A stretch of 44,669 nt of DNA from Actinomycetota bacterium (lineage in GTDB: Bacteria; Actinomycetota; Acidimicrobiia; Acidimicrobiales; AC-14). The stretch lies in the NCBI GenBank assembly GCA_040754375.1, contig JBFMCT010000029.1, positions 1-44,669 of the forward strand, written 5' to 3'. Position 1 is the first letter of the stretch. The number at the start of each line of letters is the position of its first letter. Below are positions 32,684 through 41,605 of the stretch, piece after piece. Made by a program: the position numbers and the translations under genes. The notes under the pieces were generated by a model. It ran no database searches. It had not been told where the DNA came from and saw only the letters and a program-made list of their open reading frames with translations.

Positions 32684-33538
32684 GTGGAGCCATCGCCCGG
32701 GGAGCAGCCGTTCGCCGACTTCGACGCCTTCGAGGCGTCGACATGGGAACGCCAGGCGGCCGGCTACGACGGGTTCTTCCCGGCCATGACGGCCCAGGCG
32801 GCCGGGCCGTTGCTCGACGCGGCCGCCGTCGGGCCCGGGGCCCGGCTGCTCGACCTGGCCACGGGGCCGGGGGTCGTGGCCAGGGCGGCGGTCGCCCGGG
32901 GTGCGCACGTCGTCGGGCTCGACGTCGCCGAGGCCATGCTGGCCATCGCCCGCGTCCGGTGCCCTCCACTCGGCCTGTGCCGGGCCGACGGGCACCACCT
33001 TCCGTTCGCCGCCGGGTCGTTCGACGCCGTGACTGCCAACTTCGCCGTCCTGCACATGGGCCGGCCCGACGACGCGGCCGCCGAGGCCGCGTGGGCCCTC
33101 GTGCCCGGCGGCACCCTGGCCGTGACGGTGTGGGGCCACCCCGAGGAGGTGGCCATCTTCGATGCCTTCCAGCGAGCGCTGGCCGCCTGCGAGGCGCCGC
33201 CCACCGCGGGAGTACCCGAGGGCCCGCCCTTCTTCCGCTACTCCGACGAGGCGGCCCTGACCGGCCTGCTGGAAGGGGCCGGCCTGGCCGAGGTGTCGGT
33301 GACGACTCTCGCCTTCACGCACGAGGCGGCCGACGCCGAGCAGGTCTGGCAGGCGCTGGTGCACGGGACGGTCCGCACCGCCGCCCTGGTCGCCAGCCAG
33401 GGCGACCGGCTCCGCCAGGCGGTCCACGACGCCTTCGTGTCCGAGTTGGAGGCCCACCGCCGGGGCGGCCGGCTCGCGCTGGCGGCCGCCGTCAGGATGG
33501 GGACGGGTCGGGCTCAGGGCCGTCCGGTGGAGGGCTGA
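32684..33538 (+). CDS. SAM-dependent methyltransferase (class I, UbiE-like)
   Basis: GTG 32684 gives 284 residues. SAM-binding motifs: RLLDLATGPGVVARAAVARG (I), HVVGLDVAEAMLAIARVRCP (II), FAAGSFDAVTANFAVLHMG (post-I, D/N). An N-terminal FEASTWERQAAGYDGFFPAM resembles UbiE/COQ5-type proteins. The gene overlaps the convergent antiporter gene by 47 bases, which is unusual in length but both frames are well supported. Substrate unknown. Confidence 0.88.
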   Translation: MEPSPGEQPFADFDAFEASTWERQAAGYDGFFPAMTAQAAGPLLDAAAVGPGARLLDLATGPGVVARAAVARGAHVVGLDVAEAMLAIARVRCPPLGLCRADGHHLPFAAGSFDAVTANFAVLHMGRPDDAAAEAAWALVPGGTLAVTVWGHPEEVAIFDAFQRALAACEAPPTAGVPEGPPFFRYSDEAALTGLLEGAGLAEVSVTTLAFTHEAADAEQVWQALVHGTVRTAALVASQGDRLRQAVHDAFVSELEAHRRGGRLALAAAVRMGTGRAQGRPVEG

Positions 33539-35207
33539 GGCCGCCGGCCGGCGCGCCGACCCCCAGTCCCAGCAGGTCGCAGGTGGCGTCGGCCGCCACC
33601 GCGAAGGGGCGCAGGACCACGTCGGCCCCCAGTTCGGCGTAGCGCTGGGCGTCGTGCTCGTTGAGGGCCGTCAGGGCCACCCGGCCCTGGTAGCCGTGGT
33701 GGCGGAGCCCGTGCAGCAGGGCGAGCGAAGCGGGCGCCGACGGGATCGTGCTCACCACCCACGCGGCCGAGGCCAGCGGGAGGGTCTCGAGGAAGTCGAG
33801 GTCCTCGGCGTCGCCGAAGACGACCCCACCCTCGGTGGTGCCGTCGCCGGTGCCCCCTTTGGTGGCTGACGGGCCCTGGTCCGATACCACCCGGGGGTCG
33901 AAGTCGACGGCCAGCACCCGCTGGCCGGCCCGGCGCAGGGCGGCCACGACGTGCGAGCCGTAGCGCCCCAGCCCGTAGACGATCACGTCGTAGCCGCCGC
34001 CCACGTCCTCGGGCAAGGGCCGGGTGGTGCGAGCCTCGAACCGGCGCAGTACGGGCGCCAGCCGGTCGAAGAGCTGGTGGGAGTACAGGATCATGTAAGT
34101 CGACAGGCCGATGGTCACCAGGCCCACCACGGTGATCAGGGCCACCGTCGAGTCGTCGATGTGGCCCAGGGCCAACCCCAGGGTGGCCAGGATCAGGGAG
34201 AACTCGCTGATCTGGGCCACCGTCAGCCCGGCCAGGAACGACACCCGCGCCGGGTAGCGCATGGCCCCCATGATCACGAGCACGATCAGCGGGTTGCCCA
34301 CCAGCACGAACAACGACAGGACGGCCGCGTTGCCGAGCTGGGTGGCGGCGTCGCTGAACTCCAGCCGGGCACCGAGATCGAGGAAGAAGAACAGCAGCAG
34401 GAAGTCCCGCAGCCCCACCAAGCGCGCCCCGGCGGCGTCGCGGTAGGGGGTCGAGGCCACCGCCACCCCGGCCAGGAAGGCCCCCACCTCCACGCTGAAC
34501 CCCAGGTGCTCGCTGACGGCCGCCAGGGCGGTGGCCCATGCCACCGCGAACAAGCTGAGCAGCTCCTGGGAACGGGCCGCCCAGTTGAGGGCGGGTGGCA
34601 GCAGGTAGCGGGCGAACACGAACAGGCCACCGAGGAACGCCCCGCCCTTGGCCAGGACGAGGGCCACCTCCGACGCCAGGCTCTCGCCCGGGCCACCCCC
34701 GAAGGCGCTGAGCACGATCATTACCAGGACGACGACGATGTCCTGCACGACCAGGAAGCCCACGGCGATGCGGCCGTGGAGCTGGTCGAGCTCGCGCTTG
34801 TCCGACAGGAGCTTGACGATGATGATCGTCGACGAGAAGGTGAGGGCCACCGCCACGTAGAGGGCAGTGGTGGCGCTCATGCCCAGGCCGAGGGCGATGA
34901 GAAAGCCGATGCCGGAGGTGAAGGCCACCTGGCCCAGGCCGGTGGCCAGGGCCACGGGGCCGGTGGTGCGGATGAGGTGGACGTCGAGCTTCAGGCCCAC
35001 CAGGAAGAGCAACAAGGCGATCCCCAGCCGGGCCAGCAGCTCCAGCTCGTCTCCCCCGCTCACCCAGCCCAGGCCGGCAGGGCCGGCCAGTACCCCTACG
35101 GCGATGAGAGCGACGATCAGGGGCTGGCGCAGGCGGTTGGCGACCAAGCCGGCCACGGCCGCCAGGCCCATGATCAGGGCGAAGGTCGTGAACTCGTCGT
35201 GCACCAC
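33492..35207 (-). CDS. CPA2-type cation/proton antiporter with RCK domain (KefB-like)
   Basis: The 571-residue membrane protein starts at GTG 35207. About 12 membrane helices fill residues 5-380 (ALIMGLAAVAGLVANRLRQP, then LGIALLLFLVGLKLDVHLIR and VALTFSSTIIIVKLLSDKRE). A cytoplasmic RCK_N nucleotide-binding part follows near 405 (VIVYGLGRYGSHVVAALRRA, AVDFDP). An acidic and Gly/Thr-rich insert (about 465-480) is unusual. CPA2 antiporters exchange K+ or Na+ for protons and are gated by NAD(H) or other ligands on RCK domains. It overlaps the methyltransferase gene at its 3' end. Confidence 0.88.
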   Translation of the reverse strand: MVHDEFTTFALIMGLAAVAGLVANRLRQPLIVALIAVGVLAGPAGLGWVSGGDELELLARLGIALLLFLVGLKLDVHLIRTTGPVALATGLGQVAFTSGIGFLIALGLGMSATTALYVAVALTFSSTIIIVKLLSDKRELDQLHGRIAVGFLVVQDIVVVLVMIVLSAFGGGPGESLASEVALVLAKGGAFLGGLFVFARYLLPPALNWAARSQELLSLFAVAWATALAAVSEHLGFSVEVGAFLAGVAVASTPYRDAAGARLVGLRDFLLLFFFLDLGARLEFSDAATQLGNAAVLSLFVLVGNPLIVLVIMGAMRYPARVSFLAGLTVAQISEFSLILATLGLALGHIDDSTVALITVVGLVTIGLSTYMILYSHQLFDRLAPVLRRFEARTTRPLPEDVGGGYDVIVYGLGRYGSHVVAALRRAGQRVLAVDFDPRVVSDQGPSATKGGTGDGTTEGGVVFGDAEDLDFLETLPLASAAWVVSTIPSAPASLALLHGLRHHGYQGRVALTALNEHDAQRYAELGADVVLRPFAVAADATCDLLGLGVGAPAGGLSPPPDGPEPDPSPS

Positions 35208-35305
35208 GGCCGGCCAGTCTCGCGGGCCCGCCCCTCAAGCCGAGGCGCCGGCGCGCCGATACCTCCGGTTGGCCCGATCAGCCACAGACAACGGAGGGCA
35301 CGCCG

Positions 35306-36613
35306 GTGATCGACATCGACCTGCTGGACCGCCAACTCGAAGAGGCGCTCACCGAGGAGGTCCGGCTCCTCCGCGGCTCGTCGTCGGCGTGGACGACATC
35401 CGGGACGGCCCAGCCGGGCGGTACGGCCTGGGCCGGGGCCCCAACGGGCCCGGCCCACCCCGCAGCCGACCAGGCCCCCTGGGTGTTGGACGACACGGCC
35501 TGGGCCGCGGACCGCGCCGCCCCGGCCAGCGTCGCCCCGGCCAGCTCCCCCCAGGCCAGCCCCCCATCGCCCCCGAGTGCCCCAGGCCACACCGCGTCCC
35601 ACCGCACCGCCGCTGACCGGACGGCCCCGGGCGGCACGGCGCCCCCCAGGCCATCGGGGGACGGACGCCGGCCGGCGCCCGCCTCCCCCGGCCGGGACCG
35701 GGCCGGTGGCCGCCGGGACCAGCGCCCGTCCACGCCCTCACCCGCGCCCGGCACGGCGTCGGGTTCGCCCCGGGACCGGCTACGGCTGGCCGCGGCGGTC
35801 CTGGCGGGCGCCGGGGACGACACCGAACCCCAGATCACCGAGCTGGCCCGGCGCATCCCCGCCGTGCTGGCCACGGGCGACATGGCCGAGGTGGACCGCC
35901 TGCTGGCGGCCCACGCCGCCCTCGCCCGGGACGAGGGCCGGGCCGCCGACCGGGCCGACGCCGCCGCCTGGGCCACCATGCGAGCCCTCATGGCCGGGCG
36001 GCCCGTCACGCTGGCTGCACCCTGGTCAGGGGGTGCCGAGGCCGAGCGGGCGTGGGCGCAGAGGTTCTGGGCGGCCATCGAGTACGGGACGGCCAGCGAG
36101 CGCGAGGAGCTGCTCGACCACTGCCGGGAGCGGGCCTACCGCCACGGCGACCAGGCCTGGAGGGCGTGGCTGGCCCTGCTGCTGGCCCGCCTCGGGCGCC
36201 TTGACGAGGCCGGCCGGGAGCTGGCGGGCACGCTTGGGGCCCACGGCCTGCGCCTCGACGCGGTCGCCGCCCTGGCCGAGGTGGCCTTCTTGACCGGGGC
36301 ACGCGACCAGGCGGCCGCCCTGGGGCACTCCCTGTCGGCCACCGCCGCCCAACTGGTGGTCGTCGGCCCGGGCTGGGCGTGCGCCGGGGCCGTCGAGCGG
36401 GCCCGGGCCCACGTGGCCGTGGCCCGGGGCCGGGCCGCGGAGGCCGACCGTCACTTCGCCCAAGCCGTCGAGGTCCACCGCCGGACCGGGGCCCTCCCCC
36501 TGCTGGCCCGGACATTGGACGAGTGGGCGGCCGCGCTGGAGGGCCGCGACGAGGCCCGCGCCCGGAACTGCCGGGAGGAGGCGGCCACGGTACGGGCCGG
36601 TCAGCCCTCGTAG
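35306..36613 (+). CDS. TPR-like protein with Pro/Ala-rich linker, unknown
   Basis: The 435-residue product starts at ATG/GTG 35306. An N-terminal acidic helix (IDIDLLDRQLEEALTEEVRL) precedes about 130 residues of Pro/Ala/Ser-rich disordered sequence. From about residue 150 there is a helical array with TPR-like repeats (RLRLAAAVLAGAGDDTEP, then RAHVAVARGRAAEADRHFAQ and RTGALPLLARTLDEWAAALE). The C-terminal repeats resemble those following AAA domains in actinobacterial regulators, so it may be a broken-off or stand-alone TPR scaffold. Its end overlaps the next leftward gene by 13 bases. No enzymatic motif is visible. Confidence 0.6.
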   Translation: MIDIDLLDRQLEEALTEEVRLLRGSSSAWTTSGTAQPGGTAWAGAPTGPAHPAADQAPWVLDDTAWAADRAAPASVAPASSPQASPPSPPSAPGHTASHRTAADRTAPGGTAPPRPSGDGRRPAPASPGRDRAGGRRDQRPSTPSPAPGTASGSPRDRLRLAAAVLAGAGDDTEPQITELARRIPAVLATGDMAEVDRLLAAHAALARDEGRAADRADAAAWATMRALMAGRPVTLAAPWSGGAEAERAWAQRFWAAIEYGTASEREELLDHCRERAYRHGDQAWRAWLALLLARLGRLDEAGRELAGTLGAHGLRLDAVAALAEVAFLTGARDQAAALGHSLSATAAQLVVVGPGWACAGAVERARAHVAVARGRAAEADRHFAQAVEVHRRTGALPLLARTLDEWAAALEGRDEARARNCREEAATVRAGQPS

Positions 36614-37083
36614 ACCGAAGCCCTCCACGTGCCGGTGAGGGGGATCAGCGACAGGATGGTCGAGGCCGCCAGCAGCCAGTCCAGCACCTCGCCGTGGCTG
36701 ACCCAAGGAGGCACGGCCACGACGAGGCCCTTCTTCGAGTAGTCCTGGAGCACGACCCACTTGTCGGGCACGGGCCGGCCCCGGTCGGCCAGGCGGGCCT
36801 TGGCCCCGGCGCCGGTCGGGTGGAGGATGCCGATCGTGGGGGGTTCGGGGCGGGAGCGGCCGGGGTCGCCAGGTGTCCACGTGGCCAACGGCACGTCCGG
36901 GCCCCGGGCCGAGAAGATGGAGAACATCCCGCTGCGGGGCGGGGGCACGTCCTCCACGTGGACAGCCGGCTCGAAGTTGACCCAGCCCTGGCCGGCGGCC
37001 GCGATGGCCGCCATGCGAGCCAGCACGGCGTCGGGCCGCCCCTGTTCGAACTCGACGTAATCGGGCTCGCCTGCCCTTGACAT
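36601..37083 (-). CDS. Unknown protein with a C-terminal hydrophobic segment
   Basis: The 160-residue product starts at ATG 37083, overlapping the upstream stop by one base (TGATG). It opens with EFEQGRPDAVLARMAAIAAA, has a basic Pro-rich middle and ends with a hydrophobic region (VLDWLLAASTILSLIPLTGT), perhaps one membrane helix. It forms a tight pair with the gene at 37083-37541. I do not recognise the family. Confidence 0.65.
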   Translation of the reverse strand: MSRAGEPDYVEFEQGRPDAVLARMAAIAAAGQGWVNFEPAVHVEDVPPPRSGMFSIFSARGPDVPLATWTPGDPGRSRPEPPTIGILHPTGAGAKARLADRGRPVPDKWVVLQDYSKKGLVVAVPPWVSHGEVLDWLLAASTILSLIPLTGTWRASVYEG

Positions 37084-37541
37084 CAGCCCGCGGGCGGCGG
37101 CTGGTAGCCGACAGGGCCGATCCGGCCCAGCATCCAGGCGGCCACCGAGTCGACCCGCACCCGTACGAACCCGCCCCGGGTGGGTACGCCGCGCCCGTCC
37201 CCGCCCACGACGTGGGCGTCACGCAGGTGAAGGAACGACGGCAGGAGCGGGTCGTCGTCGAGCTCTCCGGCGGCCAGCCGTTCGGACTCCGACGGGTAGA
37301 CCTGGGCGCCCACCATCCTGATCACGTCGCCGAAGCCGCTCGACGAGCCGGTGTCGTCGAGGGAGCGGGCCAGGCCCTCGAACCACGCCCGTGCCCCGAC
37401 CAGTTGGCCGGTGACCCAGGCGCCGCCGACGACCATCGACAGGCCCAGTTCGGTGATCGTCCCCTGGTTGGCCAGGTTGGCGAACGAGGCCAGCATCAGG
37501 TCCCGGTAGGGGTCCTCCTGGGGGTTCGGCACGGGCCCCAC
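37083..37541 (-). CDS. Unknown protein, weakly like gas-vesicle accessory GvpU
   Basis: The 152-residue product starts at ATG 37541. The N-terminal half, LASFANLANQGTITELGLSM, then VVGGAWVTGQLVGARAWFEG, resembles the pattern of GvpU, a gas-vesicle accessory protein, by eye only. There are no gvp genes nearby, so a gas-vesicle role is not supported. The second half contains an Asp-rich and charged loop and ends VRVRVDSVAAWMLGRIGPVG. It is translationally coupled to the gene at 36601. Confidence 0.6.
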   Translation of the reverse strand: MGPVPNPQEDPYRDLMLASFANLANQGTITELGLSMVVGGAWVTGQLVGARAWFEGLARSLDDTGSSSGFGDVIRMVGAQVYPSESERLAAGELDDDPLLPSFLHLRDAHVVGGDGRGVPTRGGFVRVRVDSVAAWMLGRIGPVGYQPPPAG

Positions 37542-37559
37542 CCTAAACCCCCGGGCGGC

Positions 37560-38861
37560 TCAACCGGCCGGCTCGAAGCGCAGGAGCGAGCCCGCCAGGT
37601 TCAGCACGTAGAGCTCGCCCGCCGAGTCCTCGCCGAACGAGGCGATGGAGAAGCCCGGCGCTCGCACAGCGGCGTCGTCCCCGCTCACCAGCACGCCGTG
37701 GTCCACGGCTTCCCCCCCGGACTGCACCAAGCCCCAGATGGTGCCCGAACAGGCGTCCCCGAACACGTAGATCCCCCTCAGGGTGGGCACCCGGCTCCCC
37801 CGGTAGACGTGCCCGCCCGTGACCGAGCACCCCTGGTCGTGGCCGTACTCGTGGATGGGCAGGACGGCTCCCGGGGGGTTGGGCCCCTTCACCCGCCGGG
37901 AGCCCTCGACCTGCGCCCACCCGAAGTTGGTCCCGGCGGGCGCTGCGCCAGCCAGGAAGTTGACCTCCTCCACGGCGTTCTGGCCGACGTCGCCGATCCA
38001 CAGGTCGCCACTCTGGCGGTCGAAGCTGAAGCGCCACGGGTTACGCAGCCCGTACATCCAGATCTCGGGCCGGGCGCCGTCCTGGCCCGAGGCGAACGGG
38101 TTGTCGGGGGGCACGGTGTAGCCCGCACCACCCGAGGGCCGGGGGTCGATGCGCAGGACCGACCCGAGCAGGTCGGCCAGGTTCTGGGCCCGGTTGCCGG
38201 GGTCGTTGCCGCTCCCACCGTCGCCCAGACCGACATAGAGCATCCCGTCAGGCCCGAACGAGACCTGCCCGCCGTTGTGGTTGCCGAAGGGCTGGTCGAC
38301 GGACAGGACCACCCGGCGGCTGGACGTGTCGGCCCGGCCGTCACGGAAGGCGTACTCGACGACCTGGGTGTCCCCGCTGCGGTCGGTGTAGTTCACGTAG
38401 AGCCGGTCACCGTCGGGAGAGAAGGCCAGGCCCAGCAGGCCCTGTTCCGAACCGGTGGACACCTGGCCCGACAGGTCGAGCACGGCCGCGCTGTCAAGGC
38501 CGCCGGGATCGGCCGTCTGGCCCCGGACGACCCTCCTCACCCGCCCGGTCTTCTCGGCCACGTAGATCGAGTCGTCCCCGGGCCGCACGGCCATGGCCAC
38601 CGGGCTCTGCACGTCGGCCACCCTGACGAGGCGCACGTCCGCCCGGCCGACCTCGGGCGGGCCGGCCGGCTCCGACGGCTCGGTCGGCCCCGGGCCTTCG
38701 CCGCCCGGGCCGTTGCCGTTGGCGGGTGCCTCGCCCTCAGCCGTCGTCCCCGGCCCCGCGCCGTCGCCCCCGCCGTTGCCGCCCGCGCTGCAGGCGGCGG
38801 CCACCAGCACGAGAGCGAGCACGACCAGGGGGGTACGGCGGCGGCGCCCGGGGAGGCTCAT
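37560..38861 (-). CDS. PQQ-type sugar dehydrogenase, exported lipoprotein
   Basis: The protein is a six-bladed beta-propeller of the glucose/sorbosone dehydrogenase family. ATG 38861 overlaps the thioesterase stop by four bases. Residues 1-27 are a lipoprotein signal with basic MSLPGRRRR and a lipobox ending VAAACS, so Cys would be lipidated. A Gly/Pro-rich linker (about residues 28-70) precedes the propeller blades: SPVAMAVRPGDDSIYVAEKT, EQGLLGLAFSPDGDRLYVNY, NHNGGQVSFGPDGMLYVGLG and RNPWRFSFDRQSGDLWIGDV. Bound PQQ and Ca would be needed for activity; whether the cell makes PQQ is unknown. The 433-residue length fits. Confidence 0.85.
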   Translation of the reverse strand: MSLPGRRRRTPLVVLALVLVAAACSAGGNGGGDGAGPGTTAEGEAPANGNGPGGEGPGPTEPSEPAGPPEVGRADVRLVRVADVQSPVAMAVRPGDDSIYVAEKTGRVRRVVRGQTADPGGLDSAAVLDLSGQVSTGSEQGLLGLAFSPDGDRLYVNYTDRSGDTQVVEYAFRDGRADTSSRRVVLSVDQPFGNHNGGQVSFGPDGMLYVGLGDGGSGNDPGNRAQNLADLLGSVLRIDPRPSGGAGYTVPPDNPFASGQDGARPEIWMYGLRNPWRFSFDRQSGDLWIGDVGQNAVEEVNFLAGAAPAGTNFGWAQVEGSRRVKGPNPPGAVLPIHEYGHDQGCSVTGGHVYRGSRVPTLRGIYVFGDACSGTIWGLVQSGGEAVDHGVLVSGDDAAVRAPGFSIASFGEDSAGELYVLNLAGSLLRFEPAG

Positions 38862-39646
38862 CGGAGGGGCCGCACCAGCCCCTCCTGCACGACCGAGACG
38901 GCCAAGCGGCCCTCGGCGGTGAAGATCGACCCCCGGGCGAAGCCTCGCGCCCCGGTCATGACCGGGCTGTCCTGGTCGTAGAGCAGCCACTCGTCGGCCC
39001 GGAAGGCCCGGTGGAACCACATGGCGTGGTCGAGGCTGGCCAGCATCACGCCCGGCGCCTCCCACACGTGCAGCCCGTGGGCCGACAAGGTGGTGTCGAG
39101 CAGGGTCAGGTCGGAAGCGAAGGCCACCACGCAGGCGTGCAGCAACGGGTCCTCGGGCAGGGGGCCGTCGGCCCGGAACCAGGCCCGTCCCCGTGGCCCC
39201 GGCCCGCCCACATCGACGGGCCTCACGTCGATCGACCGAGGCCCGTGGGGCGACGTGGCCAGGTCGTCGGGGCCGGGCACGGCGGGCATGGCGATCTGGT
39301 GGTCGAGACCCTCCTCGGAGATGTGGAACGAGGCCGCCAGGTTGAAGATGGCCCGCCCGTGCTGGATCGCCACCACCCGGCGGGTCGTGAACGAACGCCC
39401 GTCACGGATGCGGTCCACGTCATAGACGATCGGGACCGCCGGGTCCCCGGGACGCAGGAAGTAGGCGTGGAGGGAATGGACGGTCCCCCGGGCCACGGTG
39501 CGGCCTGCAGCCACCAGGGCCTGGCCCGCTACCTGCCCACCGAAGACCCGCTGGCGGTCGTCCTTGGGGCTCACCCCCCGGAACAGGTTGACCTCGATCT
39601 GCTCGAGGTCGAGCAACTCGACCAGTTCCTCCAGGGGCGTCGCCAC
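38858..39646 (-). CDS. tesB: Acyl-CoA thioesterase II (TesB)
   Basis: A double hot-dog thioesterase that hydrolyses medium- and long-chain acyl-CoA. The 262-residue protein starts at ATG 39646. Family blocks are FRGVSPKDDRQRVFGGQVAG, HSLHAYFLRPGDPAVPIVYD, SFTTRRVVAIQHGRAIFNLA and the C-terminal SLDHAMWFHRAFRADEWLLY and GSIFTAEGRLAVSVVQEGLV, which carry the Asp, Ser/Thr and Gln of the active site. The downstream sugar dehydrogenase gene overlaps its stop (ATGA). To its right, the RHS remnant begins about 56 bases beyond this start. Confidence 0.92.
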   Translation of the reverse strand: MATPLEELVELLDLEQIEVNLFRGVSPKDDRQRVFGGQVAGQALVAAGRTVARGTVHSLHAYFLRPGDPAVPIVYDVDRIRDGRSFTTRRVVAIQHGRAIFNLAASFHISEEGLDHQIAMPAVPGPDDLATSPHGPRSIDVRPVDVGGPGPRGRAWFRADGPLPEDPLLHACVVAFASDLTLLDTTLSAHGLHVWEAPGVMLASLDHAMWFHRAFRADEWLLYDQDSPVMTGARGFARGSIFTAEGRLAVSVVQEGLVRPLR

Positions 39647-39701
39647 CCGCTCATGTTGCCAGCCCGCCGCCGCCCGTCCTCGTCGCCCTCACGAGCCAGA
39701 T

Positions 39702-41491
39702 GTGGCGGTCCGAGCCGGGATTGCGCGCTTCTACCTCTCGGCCAACGGCAAGGCCAGGCTGTGGGTCGACGACGTGCTGGTGGTCGACGCCTGGGCGCCC
39801 CACGCCAACCCCGTGGGGGGCCCCGAGGTCGAGCTGGCTGCGGGGCGCCACCGCGCCCGCCTCGACTACGTGCCCGAGGGCACGCCGTTGCTGGGCCTGT
39901 CCTGGGGCCCTCCCGGCCTGGCCCCCCCGGCCCCCGTCCCGGCCGCCAACGTGTTCCCCCGCCGCGGTGCGGTTGTGCGGACGACCACCTACGAGAGCCC
40001 GGGAGTGCTCGTTGGCGGGGCCACGGCGACGGTCGTCGACCGGTCCCTCTCCCACGACAGCGAGGACCCGACGCGCCTACTGTCCAAGACGACGGTCGAC
40101 CCCATGGGCGAGGCCAGCGAGCCCGGGCTGGGTACCATCGAGGCCAGGGTGGACCTGCTCGGCCGTCTCGTGCCCTACACCGACGTCTGGGGCAACCTCA
40201 CGTCCTATTCCTACGACCAGGCCGGCCGCGAGTTCTCGGCCACCGCCGCCTGCGGGCCTGCCCAGGCCGCGGGGCTCAACACCAACCGCACCCGGGCCGT
40301 GGACAACGGCGGGGCCACCGACTACTGCTACGGCACCGACGACCGCCTGCTCTCGAGCTCCCCGGCCACCGTGGCCCTGGCCTACGACAGCCGGGGCAAC
40401 GCGGTGGGCCTCGACGGCCAGGAGCTGGTCTTCGACGGGGCTGACCGCCACGTGGCCACCAACGTCGGCGGTGCCGCCCGGGTCACCTACTCCCGGGACG
40501 CCACCGGGCGCATCGTCAGGCGGGCCGAGGCAGGCCAGCCCGCCTCCCGCCACGGTTACTCCGGCCCGGGCGACGCCCCCACGTTCGTCACCGACGACGC
40601 CGGCGCCGTGGCCCGGCGCTACGTCGCCCTGCTCGGGGGTGTGAGCGTGACCGTCACCGGCCAGCACCAGAGGTGGAGCTACCCCAACGTCCACGGCGAC
40701 GTCATGGCCACCGCCGACGCCTCCGGGGCCAAAGAAGGCCCCACCGTGGTCTACACCCCCGACGGCCAGGCCCTCGGCCCCGTCCCCGGCAACCTCGACG
40801 GCCCCTTCGGCTACGGCTGGCTGGGCTCGCACCAGCGCCCCACCGAGCACGCCGACGGCCTGGCCCCGGTCGTCCAGATGGGAGCGAGGCCCTACCTGCC
40901 CTCCATCGGCCGCTTCCTGGCCCAGGGGCCCGTCGACGGCGGCAGCGCCAACGCCTACGACTACCTCTCGGGAGACCCGGTCAACGGCCTGGACCTCACG
41001 GGAATGGCCGAGCAGCTTGGGCCTAGCCCGGCGACCTGCATCGACCTCCAGCCCTACGTCGAGGAGATCGTGATGTCGACCGAGTGCAAGGTCATGCGTG
41101 AGGCGAGGTTCCGTGAGATGAGAACGCCGGGGTCTCGTTCGACTACAACGCCACGGTCCCGTACTCCGAGGGGGCTCCGGGCGCAGCTGCGAGCGTCAGA
41201 TCGAGGATTGATGTCTCGCTGCATGCCTGCATTGCGATCTGTGTCAGTCGTGGAGCACAAGGGGGAGCTCCATAATGGGGTATCGGTTGCTGCGGTGTGG
41301 GAGCGTCAGCAAATGTACTGTATACGAGCCAACCAGCACCGCTTCGTAACTGCTTTCAACTTGGCGCCAGCGCTGGTCGGCTTGCTGGGAGTACCGGAAG
41401 CCCGGGGGTACCAGGTGATGTTGCAGGTGGACTTTCGTTCGGAGGCTCGGTAGTTGTCGGCAGAACGAAGTATGTGAGTACTGGATGCTAA
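39702..41491 (+). pseudogene. 5'-truncated RHS-repeat polymorphic toxin with broken tip
   Basis: The frame has no convincing start before GTG 39702, which falls inside a PA14-like fold (ARFYLSANGKARLWVDDVLV), so the 5' part is lost. YD/RHS repeats follow (ARVDLLGRLVPYTDVWGNLT, TYSRDATGRIVRRAEAG), ending in the conserved RHS core (GRFLAQGPVDGGSANAYDYL, SGDPVNGLDLTG). About 40 codons later TGAGA is doubled (41114-41118, 41119-41123), shifting the frame by 5 bases. In the restored frame the variable tip runs NAGVSFDYNATVPYSEGAPG and onward, crosses a stop TAA (41273-41275), and ends at TAA 41489-41491. RHS tips act as secreted or contact-delivered toxins; this one should be inactive. The 3' end is where the IS481-like element has inserted. 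Confidence 0.85.
40456..41170 (+). repeat. Long direct repeat, copy 1 (RHS core end plus tip start)
   Basis: This 715-bp stretch is nearly identical to 43550-44259. Differences I can see are the extra TGAGA at 41114-41123, one G/A near the QPASRHGYSG codons and one T/A in the MREARF region. Beyond 41170 the sequences diverge completely. Confidence 0.93.
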
Positions 41492-41492
41492 C
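41487..41492 (+). repeat. Left target-site duplication GCTAAC
   Basis: GCTAAC immediately precedes the left end of the IS481-like element and is repeated at 42951-42956 just beyond its right end. Confidence 0.8.
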
Positions 41493-41504
41493 TCTTGACC
41501 GACC

Positions 41505-41592
41505 GGACATCGTTCCGGTCGGCGCCGAGGTAGACGACCGTCAGGACATCGTTCCGGCACACGACTTCACATGCCGACGGGACATCGTTCCG
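41505..41592 (+). repeat. Left-end array of the 13-bp motif GGACATCGTTCCG
   Basis: Exact copies begin at 41505, 41544 and 41580, spaced 39 and 36 bases. These probably are transposase-binding sites. Confidence 0.85.
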
Positions 41593-41605
41593 CTCGGCGC
41601 CACCG

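Noticed and set aside
37083-37541. Gas-vesicle cluster because of a GvpU-like protein
   Set aside because: No gvpA, gvpF/L or other gas-vesicle genes are visible nearby and the similarity is by eye only.
37077-38981. Rightward open frame of 634 codons over the sugar dehydrogenase and its neighbours
   Set aside because: Overlaps three well-supported leftward genes and has no recognisable domain.
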